Origin: Kingella pumchi | Lineage (GTDB): Bacteria > Pseudomonadota > Gammaproteobacteria > Burkholderiales > Neisseriaceae | Length of the DNA: 15,924 nt | Assembly (NCBI RefSeq): GCF_022288825.1 | Contig: NZ_JAKOOW010000009.1 | Span: forward strand, 69,635-85,558 | Direction: 5' to 3' | Part shown: positions 6,128-13,229 of the stretch, piece by piece | How positions within the stretch are numbered: position 1 is the first letter of the stretch | How the letters are laid out: each line of letters starts with the position of its first letter | Notes under the pieces: generated by a model | Told to the model about the DNA's origin: nothing | Seen by the model: only the letters and a program-made list of their open reading frames with translations | Database searches by the model: none | Position numbers and translations under genes: made by a program

Positions 6128-7123
6128 ATGATTGAAACCATTGGGGAAATTCTAGGTGTATTACTATTTTTTGGCGGGGTTATGCTGTTTCTCGCCTCAA
6201 TAGTGGCGACCATTACCCCAAGTATCCTTCAACGGCGTGGCCGGTCGGTTACACTTAACCGCCTACAGATATTCGTTGCCGGTGTTGCTGCTAGTTTCCT
6301 GACTGCCGTTTTGGGATTAGTAGTTATTGGCTTGTCTGTTCCGGCTGATTCTCCAGTAACCAATAGCCATGCTGCAGCGGCAGCAGCATCTGAATCACAA
6401 GTCGCTACGGCATCTAACGAAGATGCGCCTAAGGCGGCTTTTGCGGCAGCTGTGCCGGTTGTAGCAGAAACATCCGTATCTGCGGAAACAGCCGCATCTG
6501 CTCCAGTCAAATCAGAATACGATGTCGAGTGTAAGGTAGTTGGTGTTTCTGACGGCGATACGATTACTTGCTTAGAAAACGGGCACGATCAAATCAAAGT
6601 CCGTTTGAATCAAATCGACGCACCAGAGAAAGCACAGGATTTTGGCAATGCGTCCAAAAAGGCATTATCGGCTTTGGTTTTTGGCAAGGTGGTCGGTTTG
6701 AAAACCAACGGCAAAGATAAATACAAACGAACGCTTGCTGAAGTATTTGTTGATGGAAAGAATGTAAATAAAGAAATGGTTAGAACTGGATATGCTTGGG
6801 CATATAAAGAATACCTGACCGACAACGAATACTCCGAACTCGAACAGTCGGCACAATCAAACAGTTTGGGTTTGTGGTCGATGCCCGATCCGATTTATCC
6901 GAGTGATTTCCGCCACGGGAAACGCAAAGAAGCTAAACCAAAAGCAGCTCCGGTGGCGCCCAATCTAGGTGTGGGAAAACCATCAAAAGGATTTACCTGC
7001 TCTGGTAAACGCTTTTGTCGTGAAATGAACAGTTGTGAAGAAGCACAGTTTTACCTTAATAAATGTGGCGTCCGCCGCTTAGATGGAGATAATGACGGTA
7101 TCCCGTGTGAAAGTTTGTGCTGA
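6128..7123 (+). CDS. Membrane-anchored thermonuclease (SNase fold) with excalibur domain
   Basis: The 331-residue protein has two predicted membrane segments (about 7-29 and 47-71), an Ala/Ser-rich linker (80-128), an SNase domain (about 133-255) and a C-terminal excalibur domain. SNase-type residues are present: GDT at 143-145, R159, D164 and E167 in RLNQIDAPE, and R201 in KYKRTLAEV. The C-terminus carries the calcium-binding pattern DGDNDGIPCESLC, with four further cysteines before it. Both termini of the two-span anchor should lie on the same side; charges cannot settle which, but a periplasmic nuclease is plausible. GAGG precedes the ATG. The gene lies directly behind the repressor in the same direction and is probably expressed in the lysogen. 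It could degrade incoming DNA as superinfection exclusion, or be a lysogenic-conversion factor; both are inference. Confidence 0.85.
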   Translation: MIETIGEILGVLLFFGGVMLFLASIVATITPSILQRRGRSVTLNRLQIFVAGVAASFLTAVLGLVVIGLSVPADSPVTNSHAAAAAASESQVATASNEDAPKAAFAAAVPVVAETSVSAETAASAPVKSEYDVECKVVGVSDGDTITCLENGHDQIKVRLNQIDAPEKAQDFGNASKKALSALVFGKVVGLKTNGKDKYKRTLAEVFVDGKNVNKEMVRTGYAWAYKEYLTDNEYSELEQSAQSNSLGLWSMPDPIYPSDFRHGKRKEAKPKAAPVAPNLGVGKPSKGFTCSGKRFCREMNSCEEAQFYLNKCGVRRLDGDNDGIPCESLC

Positions 7124-7124
7124 T

Positions 7125-7412
7125 ATGAAATTCGGAATCCGCAGATACTCGTTTAAAAGCCGTGTGGCAGCGCGTACTTCGTGGAAACGTTACGCACGGC
7201 ACAATCTTGGGTTTAAGGCTCCGCGCGGCTTGGGTATTTTAACCAATCCGCGAAAGGCTGCTTACAACCGGATTTACAATCGGACGACGGTATCGTCTGA
7301 AAAAGCCGCGATGTCTCTATTATCCCTGTTGTTTACTATTGTTTTTTATGTGATTGCCCTACCGTTTTTCATTTTGGTGGTTATTGTCGAGATGATGGGC
7401 AAAAAACGCTGA
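7125..7412 (+). CDS. Small membrane protein with NPRKAAYNRIYNRTT motif (95 residues)
   Basis: This gene begins one base after the nuclease stop codon and is surely cotranscribed and coupled with it. The N-terminal 65 residues are very basic and contain KAPRGLGILTNPRKAAYNR followed by IYNRTT. I associate that motif with small uncharacterised proteins of phages and mobile elements but cannot name a family. One hydrophobic segment follows (about 70-90, LLSLLFTIVFYVIALPFFIL), with a KKR end. ATG at 7125 is preferred to the in-frame ATG at 7083, which would overlap the nuclease by 41 bases. A function as partner, localiser or immunity protein of the nuclease is possible, but only context suggests it. 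Confidence 0.75.
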   Translation: MKFGIRRYSFKSRVAARTSWKRYARHNLGFKAPRGLGILTNPRKAAYNRIYNRTTVSSEKAAMSLLSLLFTIVFYVIALPFFILVVIVEMMGKKR

Positions 7413-7425
7413 ACATCGCTTTAAG

Positions 7426-7464
7426 GCAGCCTGAAACCTTTATCCGGTTTCAGGCTGCTTTTTT
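7426..7464 (+). terminator. DUS-containing terminator of the repressor-nuclease operon
   Basis: A perfect 13-base stem (7426-7438 with 7446-7458) and a seven-base loop are followed by six T (7459-7464), a good rho-independent terminator for the plus strand. The left arm contains an exact DUS (7424-7435) and the right arm a one-mismatch copy (7449-7460). The TGA stop of late gene D lies inside the right arm. In the minus direction the tail is CTTAAAG, so it is weaker but may also stop late transcripts. Confidence 0.85.
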
Positions 7465-8790
7465 GCGGCGTTTGGCTGATTGCCGTTGGTGGCGCTGCTG
7501 CCGTTTGCGGCCTGCGCCTGCTTTGGGTTGGTTTGGCTCTTTAGCGTCGCTGTCTGCAGCATCGTCTTGGTCTTCTTCGCTGCCGTCGAAATCACTCTGC
7601 GCTTCAAGCTGCACGCGGCAGGTGTAGCCGCCCGAATCGAGACTGTGGGCCACTTCGACAATCAGCCATGCCAGATTGTCGATTTCGGGCTTGAAGCCGG
7701 AAACCCTGACCGGGGTTTCCGGCGTAATGTCGGGGCGGCCGACGGCCAGCGTGATTTCGAACTTTGCCGCACCGCGCTTTAAGCGTTTGAATGCCGCACG
7801 CGCGCCGCTGGCCGCGCTGTGCTCGGTGGCATACAGGTGGCGCAGGGTTTTGATTTTTTTGCCCTGTGTATCCACCTTGCGCACCACATTAACGGTTTTG
7901 GTGGTGGTTTTGCTGCTTTGGGTTCTGATTTTTCCGGTCTTTTTGTCGCGGCGCGGCCGCTTGTATTTGTGCACTTTGGTCGTCGTTACTTTTTTCTTTT
8001 CCGGCTGCAGGTTTTCTTCGTTGATGATCACTTCTTTTTTTTGTCCGGTTTTTTTGTCGGTGTAGTAGGCGCGCACGGCTTCGTAGCTTTGGGTGGCCGA
8101 ATAGCTGAAGCGGTGGGAATCACCGGCCTGCCGCACGATTTCCAAAGCCGGTACCGGTTTGCCTGATGCGGTTTGCATGCCGCCCTCGGGAATAAACAGC
8201 AGATGGTTTTGCTTAACGGTGGCAATGGCGCCGTATTGCTCGGCCAGCCGGCTTAAAAAGGCAGCATCCGATTCGTTGGTCTGGTCGATGTGTTTAATGG
8301 TTTCCTGTTTGTACTGTTCGGCGATTTTCGGGGTGTAGCCGTGTTCGCCGGCAATGGCTTCGACAATGGCGGCGAGTGTTTTGCCGTGCCAGCTGCGCTC
8401 TTTCTGCTGGGCGAGCGTTTCGGCAAGGTTGGCGCTGCGGGCGGTGATGTTCATGGTATCCGGTGCGCCGGAGCAGGAAAAATCCGAAAACAGATATTCG
8501 CCCTTATCGACGATGCCGGTTTCCGCGTAGCCGAGCGCGAGCGTGAGCAGATCGCCCGGGGTGGGAATGGCAATGCTGCCGTCGTGGTCGTCCAAATCGA
8601 CGGACAGCTCGTCGGCTTCAAATCCGCGTTTGTCGGTCAGCTGGATGCGAGTAATGCGGGCGATGGTCTGGGTGCCGAAAAAGTGGCCGTTGATGGTCAG
8701 CTCGGCGGCGGGCGTCAGATGGCGGCCGCCGCTGTCGGTGAGTTTGTCAAAGAGTTTGCGGGCGGCTTGGGCGGTTTTGGAAAAATCCAT
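7450..8790 (-). CDS. D: Late control protein D (tail tip/baseplate hub, gpD family)
   Basis: This 446-residue protein matches the phage late control D family, structurally related to VgrG and gp27-like hub proteins at the tail tip. Recognisable parts are the N-terminal barrel with VDLDDHDGSIAIPTPGDLLTL (64-84), the central helix pair with HGKTLAAIVEAIAGEHGY, and DESDAAFL-type NESDAAFLSRLAEQYGAIAT (172-191). It is longer than P2 gpD (about 387) for two reasons. A Lys/Thr/Arg-rich segment occupies about residues 245-318, and the tail (403-446) is first acidic, then strongly basic. The start lies one base past the stop of gene U, so the two are coupled. It is the last gene of the late tail operon. 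Confidence 0.92.
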   Translation of the reverse strand: MDFSKTAQAARKLFDKLTDSGGRHLTPAAELTINGHFFGTQTIARITRIQLTDKRGFEADELSVDLDDHDGSIAIPTPGDLLTLALGYAETGIVDKGEYLFSDFSCSGAPDTMNITARSANLAETLAQQKERSWHGKTLAAIVEAIAGEHGYTPKIAEQYKQETIKHIDQTNESDAAFLSRLAEQYGAIATVKQNHLLFIPEGGMQTASGKPVPALEIVRQAGDSHRFSYSATQSYEAVRAYYTDKKTGQKKEVIINEENLQPEKKKVTTTKVHKYKRPRRDKKTGKIRTQSSKTTTKTVNVVRKVDTQGKKIKTLRHLYATEHSAASGARAAFKRLKRGAAKFEITLAVGRPDITPETPVRVSGFKPEIDNLAWLIVEVAHSLDSGGYTCRVQLEAQSDFDGSEEDQDDAADSDAKEPNQPKAGAGRKRQQRHQRQSAKRRKKAA

Positions 8791-8791
8791 A

Positions 8792-9241
8792 TCAGAATCC
8801 TGTCAGGGCGCGAATCATGCCGGCAGCTTGGGCGAGTGCCTGCCCTTCCAGGCCGAAAGCATGATCGGAAATTTTTTTCAGGCTCATGGAAAAGGCGATG
8901 GCGCGGGGCGTGCTGTCGTACATCAGCTCGCTGCGTTCTTCGCGCAGCTCGGTGATGACGTAGCTGCCCATCAGTTGGCCGTTGCCCAGTATCAGCTGGT
9001 AGGGTTTGCCGCTGTCGGCCATTTTGCGCAGCTCGCCGATGCTGCCGATGCCGCCGGTTACTTCGGGGCGCAGCTCGGCGCTGATGCTGATTTCTTCAGG
9101 TGATTTGCCGGTGTATTGGGACGGCGGCATATCGCCTACTACCTGCTGGCTGGGATGGTTCCAGCTTTGGCTGCGGCCGAGTCCGGAAAACGGCACGGTG
9201 CGGGTGGAAAAAACAAACATGCCCAAAATAGCTAATGCCAT
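8792..9241 (-). CDS. U: Tail completion protein gpU
   Basis: The 149-residue protein matches the P2 gpU family, which is needed to complete the contractile tail near its tip. The N-terminal MALAILGMFVFSTRTVPF and the central VTGGIGSIGELRKMADSGKP are typical of the family. It is slightly shorter than P2 gpU (about 159 residues). It starts ten bases after the end of the tape-measure gene with a weak GAGA ribosome site, and its stop lies next to the start of D. This is the expected T-U-D order of a P2-type tail operon. Confidence 0.9.
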   Translation of the reverse strand: MALAILGMFVFSTRTVPFSGLGRSQSWNHPSQQVVGDMPPSQYTGKSPEEISISAELRPEVTGGIGSIGELRKMADSGKPYQLILGNGQLMGSYVITELREERSELMYDSTPRAIAFSMSLKKISDHAFGLEGQALAQAAGMIRALTGF

Positions 9242-9251
9242 GTGCTGTCTC

Positions 9252-12002
9252 TCAATCTTGGTCGTAATAACTGCTGCGCGCGCGGCTTTGGCGCTCGCGG
9301 CTGCGGATGTCGAGCTGGCGGGCGACTTCGCGGGCGACGGCCTGTGCGTCCATGCCGCTGCCGTTGATGTTGATAACGATGTTGTCGCCGCCGGCCGCCG
9401 CTTTCAGGCTGCCTGCAAATCCCGACGGCGCGCGGCGCTCGGATGCGGGCAGTATGCCTTTGATGCCGGTTAGGGCGGACGCACCGCCACGGCGCAGCGC
9501 TTCCACCGCCTGCCAGCCGCCGAAGCGGCGCACGTCGGCCTGCGAAAACACCACTTCGCCACGGTGGACTATGCCGGCCGCTTCGTTTACGCCGCCCGCG
9601 CCGGTATAGCCGCCGCGCGAGAAGCCTTTGCCGTCGAACAGATTGCCGAGACGGCGGAACGGCGCATTGATTTTGTCGGCGATATTGATATTTTCAAATG
9701 CTTTTTTGACTTGGCCGGCTTTGGCAATCAGCCTGTCGATATTGGCAATCAGCGTGGTGATCAAACCGATCGGCCCCATAAATGCGCCGAGCAGGGGATT
9801 GTCGCGCAGGATGCCTTTCAGCCACTCCCAGTTTTGGCCGAATGCGGTTTTAAACGATTCCCAGCGCTCTTTCAGACTGGCCAGTGATGTAATCGGGCGG
9901 ATAATGGCCTGTACGATGGGGTTGTCGCCCAACAGTCCTTTGAGCATTTCCCAAGTGCTTTTGAGATAGGCAACAATACTGCTCCAGTTGTTTACCAATA
10001 ACCGCATGATGCCAATGGGGGCAAAGACAAAATTCAGAATCGGATTCTCGGAAAACACCTGGTTAATCCAATTCCAACCGGCTATCAGCGCGGCTTTGAC
10101 AGTATCCCAATGCCGCCACAGCAGATACAGGCCGGCAACAATTAGGGTAATGGCCAAGCCTATCGGATTGGCAAGAAACAGGCGGCCGAGCCACATCAAG
10201 CCCTGACCGATGATTTTCAGCGCCGTGCCGACTTTTGCCAGGCTGCCTGCGCCGGTGGCGGCGCTGGTGGCCAGAGTTACCCAAGAGAGTTTGAGCATTG
10301 CCAGCGGCACCACCACGGCGGCGACGATGGTAGCGACCACGGCCAGTGCGGCGGCGAGTATGCCGATGACGGCAGCCACTTTCATCAGCGTGCCGGCGAG
10401 CTTGGGATTTTCCTGCACCCATTTGCTGGTATTGGTCAGCCAGCGCTCGCCGATCTGCAGCAGGTCTTGGATGGCGGGGAACAGGGTTTGCCCCATGAGC
10501 GCGGCGGTGCCGAAAAGCTGGTTTTTGAAAATCTGCCATTTGCTCGACAAGGCACCGGCGCGGGTCTCGAACTCGCGCATCATGCTGCCTTTGGCTTCTT
10601 CGCTGTTGGCCAGCTCCAGCTGGCGCCGCCACTCTTCGGTGTTGGAAATCAGCGCGGCAAAAACTTTGTTGTATTCGCCGCCCGCCAAGCCTTTCAGAAA
10701 GCCTGCCTGCTGCTCTTTGGGCATTTTTTTGACGGCTTCCATCACTTTCATCACGGTAGCATTGGCGTCTTCCACCATGCCCTTTTGGATGGCTTTGGCA
10801 TCCAGCCCCAGCCCTTTTAGTGCTTCGCGCACCGGTTTCATATCGGGGGCGGTGGAAAGGCGGGTAAACAGCGACGAGACGGCATTGGCGGATGTGGATG
10901 CGTCCACGCCGGCCGTCAGCAGGGTAGAGCCGAGCGCGGCGGTGTTTTTATCGCTGATTTTCGCCAGCCCCATGCTGCCGGAAACGCGGTTCATGTACTC
11001 GATGATGTCCGCGCCTTTTGAGAGCGAGTTGTCGTCCAGGTAGTTGATCACGTCGGCCAAAGCGCGACCCTGCTCGGCAGAGAGCTTGAAGTTTTTATTG
11101 ATGCGGCCGAGATTCTCCGCCAGCTGCCCCATGTCTTCGGCATCAAAGGCGGTTGCGGCAACAGCAGCGGTTTTAACGTAGGCGCCCAGCTCTTCGCGCG
11201 GCACGTCCATGCGGGCGCCCGCTTCGTACATGGCCATGATTTCGGTGGTGGCAACCGGCAGGTCTCTGGACAGGCCGCGGATTTCGGCGCGCACTTTGGC
11301 GATTTCGGCGTGGTTTAGGCTGTTGTCGGCATTTTTCAGCCCTTGCACCTGCTTGATGATGCCGAGCATGGCGTCTTCTTCTTCGATTGCCGCTTTTACC
11401 GGCGCGCCGATGCCGCGTGCGATGCCGTAGGCTGTGGCGGTGCTGGCGACGGCGATGCCGGATGCGGTGCCCTGTATCTGGCGGGCGCGGCTGACGCTTG
11501 CTTGAGCGCGGTTAAGTCGGTTGAGCGCATTGCGTTGGCGCTCGATTTCGCGGGTGGCGCGTTCGTGGCGGCGGCGCAGCTCTTCTTCGGCGGCGGCTAA
11601 GTCGCGGGTGGAAACGCCGGCTTCACGCAGGCGGCGGCGCAGCTGCTCCAATTCCTGCGTCTGCCGCTCTTGGGTTTGCCGCAGGGTGCGGCTGCGGCGC
11701 TCCAAGTTTTGCAGTTCGCGCTCCTGCTCGCGGGTGGCCTGTCCGCTGGCACGGATGGCTTGCCGCAGTTCGCGCTGGCGGCGGCTGTTTTCCAGCAGCT
11801 CGCGCGATGTTTGCGAGAGTTGGGCGCGCAGTTGGCCGGAGCGGGCAAGGTCGCGCTGGGCGCGCTCAGTCTGCTGCAGTGCCTGTTGGTTGCGCTGCAG
11901 GGCAGCGGTCAGGCTGCCGCCGGCCTGCCGCACACGGTTGAATGCGGCGCTGGCACGGTCGCTGGCGGCCATGATGATGCGCATCACTAGATTGTTTGCC
12001 AT
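9252..12002 (-). CDS. T: Tail tape-measure protein gpT
   Basis: This is a 916-residue tail tape-measure protein, which sets tail length inside the tube and passes out at infection. The first 170 residues are Gln/Arg-rich coiled coil. Residues about 200-430 match the TP901-type core. Strongly hydrophobic segments lie at about 530-650 (IGILAAALAVVATIVAAVVV and later). The C-terminus has the common GGYTGAGG and IVHRGEVVFSQADV motifs. It is longer than P2 gpT (about 815), implying a somewhat longer tail if length scales. AAAGG lies upstream of the ATG. An exact DUS (9403-9414) sits near the 3' end. A DUS hairpin separates the gene from E' upstream. Confidence 0.94.
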   Translation of the reverse strand: MANNLVMRIIMAASDRASAAFNRVRQAGGSLTAALQRNQQALQQTERAQRDLARSGQLRAQLSQTSRELLENSRRQRELRQAIRASGQATREQERELQNLERRSRTLRQTQERQTQELEQLRRRLREAGVSTRDLAAAEEELRRRHERATREIERQRNALNRLNRAQASVSRARQIQGTASGIAVASTATAYGIARGIGAPVKAAIEEEDAMLGIIKQVQGLKNADNSLNHAEIAKVRAEIRGLSRDLPVATTEIMAMYEAGARMDVPREELGAYVKTAAVAATAFDAEDMGQLAENLGRINKNFKLSAEQGRALADVINYLDDNSLSKGADIIEYMNRVSGSMGLAKISDKNTAALGSTLLTAGVDASTSANAVSSLFTRLSTAPDMKPVREALKGLGLDAKAIQKGMVEDANATVMKVMEAVKKMPKEQQAGFLKGLAGGEYNKVFAALISNTEEWRRQLELANSEEAKGSMMREFETRAGALSSKWQIFKNQLFGTAALMGQTLFPAIQDLLQIGERWLTNTSKWVQENPKLAGTLMKVAAVIGILAAALAVVATIVAAVVVPLAMLKLSWVTLATSAATGAGSLAKVGTALKIIGQGLMWLGRLFLANPIGLAITLIVAGLYLLWRHWDTVKAALIAGWNWINQVFSENPILNFVFAPIGIMRLLVNNWSSIVAYLKSTWEMLKGLLGDNPIVQAIIRPITSLASLKERWESFKTAFGQNWEWLKGILRDNPLLGAFMGPIGLITTLIANIDRLIAKAGQVKKAFENINIADKINAPFRRLGNLFDGKGFSRGGYTGAGGVNEAAGIVHRGEVVFSQADVRRFGGWQAVEALRRGGASALTGIKGILPASERRAPSGFAGSLKAAAGGDNIVININGSGMDAQAVAREVARQLDIRSRERQSRARSSYYDQD

Positions 12003-12019
12003 ATCGGCCTTTCCAAAAT

Positions 12020-12052
12020 TTCAGGCAGCCTGAAACGGTTTTCAGGCTGCCT
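12020..12052. repeat. Paired DUS hairpin between E' and T
   Basis: Two exact DUS in opposite orientation (12023-12034 and 12041-12052) form a perfect 13-base stem with a CGGT loop. The left copy is preceded by TTC, making a 15-base palindrome around one base (12020-12034). On the minus strand the stem is followed by GAAATTTTGG, a weak T tract. It could attenuate the late transcript before gene T, or act only in DNA uptake. Confidence 0.85.
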
Positions 12053-12057
12053 TGCGT

Positions 12058-12605
12058 TTACTCTTGTTGCGTGTCTTTTACCGCCCGCACGGCGCGGTCT
12101 GTCCAGCGCAAAAGCTCGTAGAGCGGATAGTCCGCCCATTGGGCGATACCGCCGCCAAATACCAGGGCGCACTGGGCGGCGCAGTCGTCGGCTTGGTTGA
12201 AAAACTGCCAATCCTGCCCGGCGGCCGCCGCATAGATGTCCGGCTCGGCAGCTAGGATGCGGACGGCGTCAAAGGCTCGGATTCGGACTCCGACAGGTAG
12301 CCCAGCTCGGCAAAGGCAGCCTGCATCTCGGCTTTGGCAGTAGGCGGCGCTGAAAAAAAATTCAGGCAGGCATTGAGTACGTCGGCATCGGAAATACTCA
12401 ATTTGCCGTAGTCGGCACGGCTCAGGCGCGGGGTGCTGATGCGCTCCACCAGTTTTTGCACCTGATCGGTGTGCTTGATTTTGATTAGGTCTTGGGACAA
12501 ACCGTCCAGGTCTTTGGCACGCGGCTCGCGCAGGGTGTAGCTTTTGCCGTCGGACAGGGTGGCGGTCAGGGTGTTGTCGGGGTTGATTTTGATGGATTGG
12601 GTCAT
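12058..12605 (-). CDS. E+E': Tail assembly fusion gpE+E' made by -1 frameshift
   Basis: Gene E contains T_TTT_TTT (12354-12360) in the zero frame at codons 82-84 (N-F-F). Slipping back one base continues as FSAAYCQSRDAG and stays open for 98 codons to TAA at 12058-12060, giving a 182-residue fusion. The extension ends with ALVFGGGIAQWADYPLYELL followed by RWTDRAVR, resembling the GpE domain, whose pattern is an Ile/Val-Phe stretch then AELxxWRE. It contains no ATG, so frameshifting is the likely route. In P2 the same overlap makes gpE and gpE+E', and the arrangement parallels lambda G/GT: both products chaperone the tape-measure protein. The fusion lies directly upstream of T, as expected. 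Confidence 0.82.
12252..12605 (-). CDS. E: Tail assembly protein gpE (zero-frame product)
   Basis: The 117-residue unshifted product begins MTQSIKINPDNTLTATLSDG and includes REPRAKDLDGLSQDLIKI, both typical of the gpE/tail assembly chaperone family. It should be the abundant product, with the E+E' fusion made by a minority of ribosomes. The shift site is at codons 82-84, and 33 codons follow in the zero frame before TAG, longer than in P2 (gpE about 91 residues). The ribosome-binding site is weak (AGCAAG). It lies 100 bases downstream of FII, the gap being filled by a paired DUS hairpin. Confidence 0.9.
   Translation of the reverse strand: MTQSIKINPDNTLTATLSDGKSYTLREPRAKDLDGLSQDLIKIKHTDQVQKLVERISTPRLSRADYGKLSISDADVLNACLNFFSAPPTAKAEMQAAFAELGYLSESESEPLTPSAS
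12354..12360 (-). promoter_or_regulatory. Programmed -1 ribosomal frameshift site
   Basis: On the minus strand the mRNA reads AAT TTT TTT TCA, giving the heptamer T_TTT_TTT in the XXXYYYZ arrangement, within a run of eight T (12353-12360 as A on the plus strand). P2 uses a comparable T-rich slippery site at the same point of gene E. I could not resolve a clear stimulatory stem downstream. Confidence 0.8.
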
Positions 12606-12675
12606 CTTGCTGCTTTCGATTGATTGTTAAAAGTTTTTGAAAGTACCTTTTGAGCCAATCGGTAACTTTCCAATC

Positions 12676-12704
12676 AGGCAGCCTGAAAGGTTTTCAGGCT
12701 GCCT
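12676..12704. repeat. Paired DUS hairpin between FII and E
   Basis: Two exact DUS in opposite orientation (12676-12687 and 12693-12704) make a perfect 13-base stem with a three-base GGT loop, four bases past the FII stop codon. No T tract follows on the minus strand, so it is not a strong terminator. It may lower expression of E relative to the abundant tube protein or protect the FII message 3' end. Confidence 0.85.
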
Positions 12705-12707
12705 TGG

Positions 12708-13217
12708 CTACATCTGGCCTAAGGCGCGGCGCAGGCCGGCGCGTTCGTCTTTTCCGCCGAATGCGGCTTTGTTGCCCAATACGTCGATTTCGACAATGGG
12801 CTCGCCGTCCAGCGTTTCTTTCCAGTAAACCAGCGCGATTTTGAATTTATGCTCGCCGCCTTCGCCCTGCTTGTCGCTGCCGGGGTCGGCTTCGATGATG
12901 CGGCCGCGCGCTTCGCCTTTGAGTTCGCGGTAGTCGCCGCCGTCTTCTTCCTGCAAAGCGCCTTGGTAGCGGATGAGCTTGCCGCCGATGCTGGATGTCA
13001 TCGAACGCAGCATGTCGGCGTCGTATCCTTTGCTGGTGATTTCCAGCTCCATTTTTTCAAAGCCGTGGACGACGGTCATTTCCATCATGGCGCCGCCCGG
13101 GGTGTAGTCTTCGGTTTTACGGGCGATTTTGGGGCGGGTGATGTCCACCACCACGCCGTACTGGTCTTCGCCGTCCACATAGACGGTAAAGCCTTTTAAC
13201 TGCTTGGGCATTTTCAT
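12708..13217 (-). CDS. FII: Major tail tube protein gpFII
   Basis: The 169-residue protein matches the phage major tail tube family (P2 gpFII, about 172 residues), which forms the inner tube of the contractile tail. The start MKMPKQLKGFTVYVDGEDQY and the stretch TPGGAMMEMTVVHGFEKMEL are typical. AAGGA lies nine bases before the first ATG, which is preferred to Met3. It begins 12 bases after the end of the sheath gene, so the two are cotranscribed. The sequence is complete and intact. Confidence 0.93.
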   Translation of the reverse strand: MKMPKQLKGFTVYVDGEDQYGVVVDITRPKIARKTEDYTPGGAMMEMTVVHGFEKMELEITSKGYDADMLRSMTSSIGGKLIRYQGALQEEDGGDYRELKGEARGRIIEADPGSDKQGEGGEHKFKIALVYWKETLDGEPIVEIDVLGNKAAFGGKDERAGLRRALGQM

Positions 13218-13229
13218 GGTTTGGCGTCC

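Noticed and set aside
8034..8042. A_AAA_AAA_G run inside gene D as a second frameshift site
   Set aside because: The heptamer is a good slippery sequence, but the -1 frame yields a low-complexity Gln/Asn/Arg-rich stretch and D continues normally in the zero frame with its family C-terminus. It is best explained by a lysine-rich loop.
7480..8955. Plus-strand frames of 100-220 codons opposite D and U
   Set aside because: They are antisense shadows with no ribosome sites and unlikely composition, while the minus-strand genes match known tail families.
11987..12211. A 74-codon minus-strand frame between T and E as a separate gene
   Set aside because: It is in a different frame from the E' extension, is Arg/Pro-rich and low in complexity, and overlaps the DUS hairpin and the start of T. 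The E' frame accounts for this interval.
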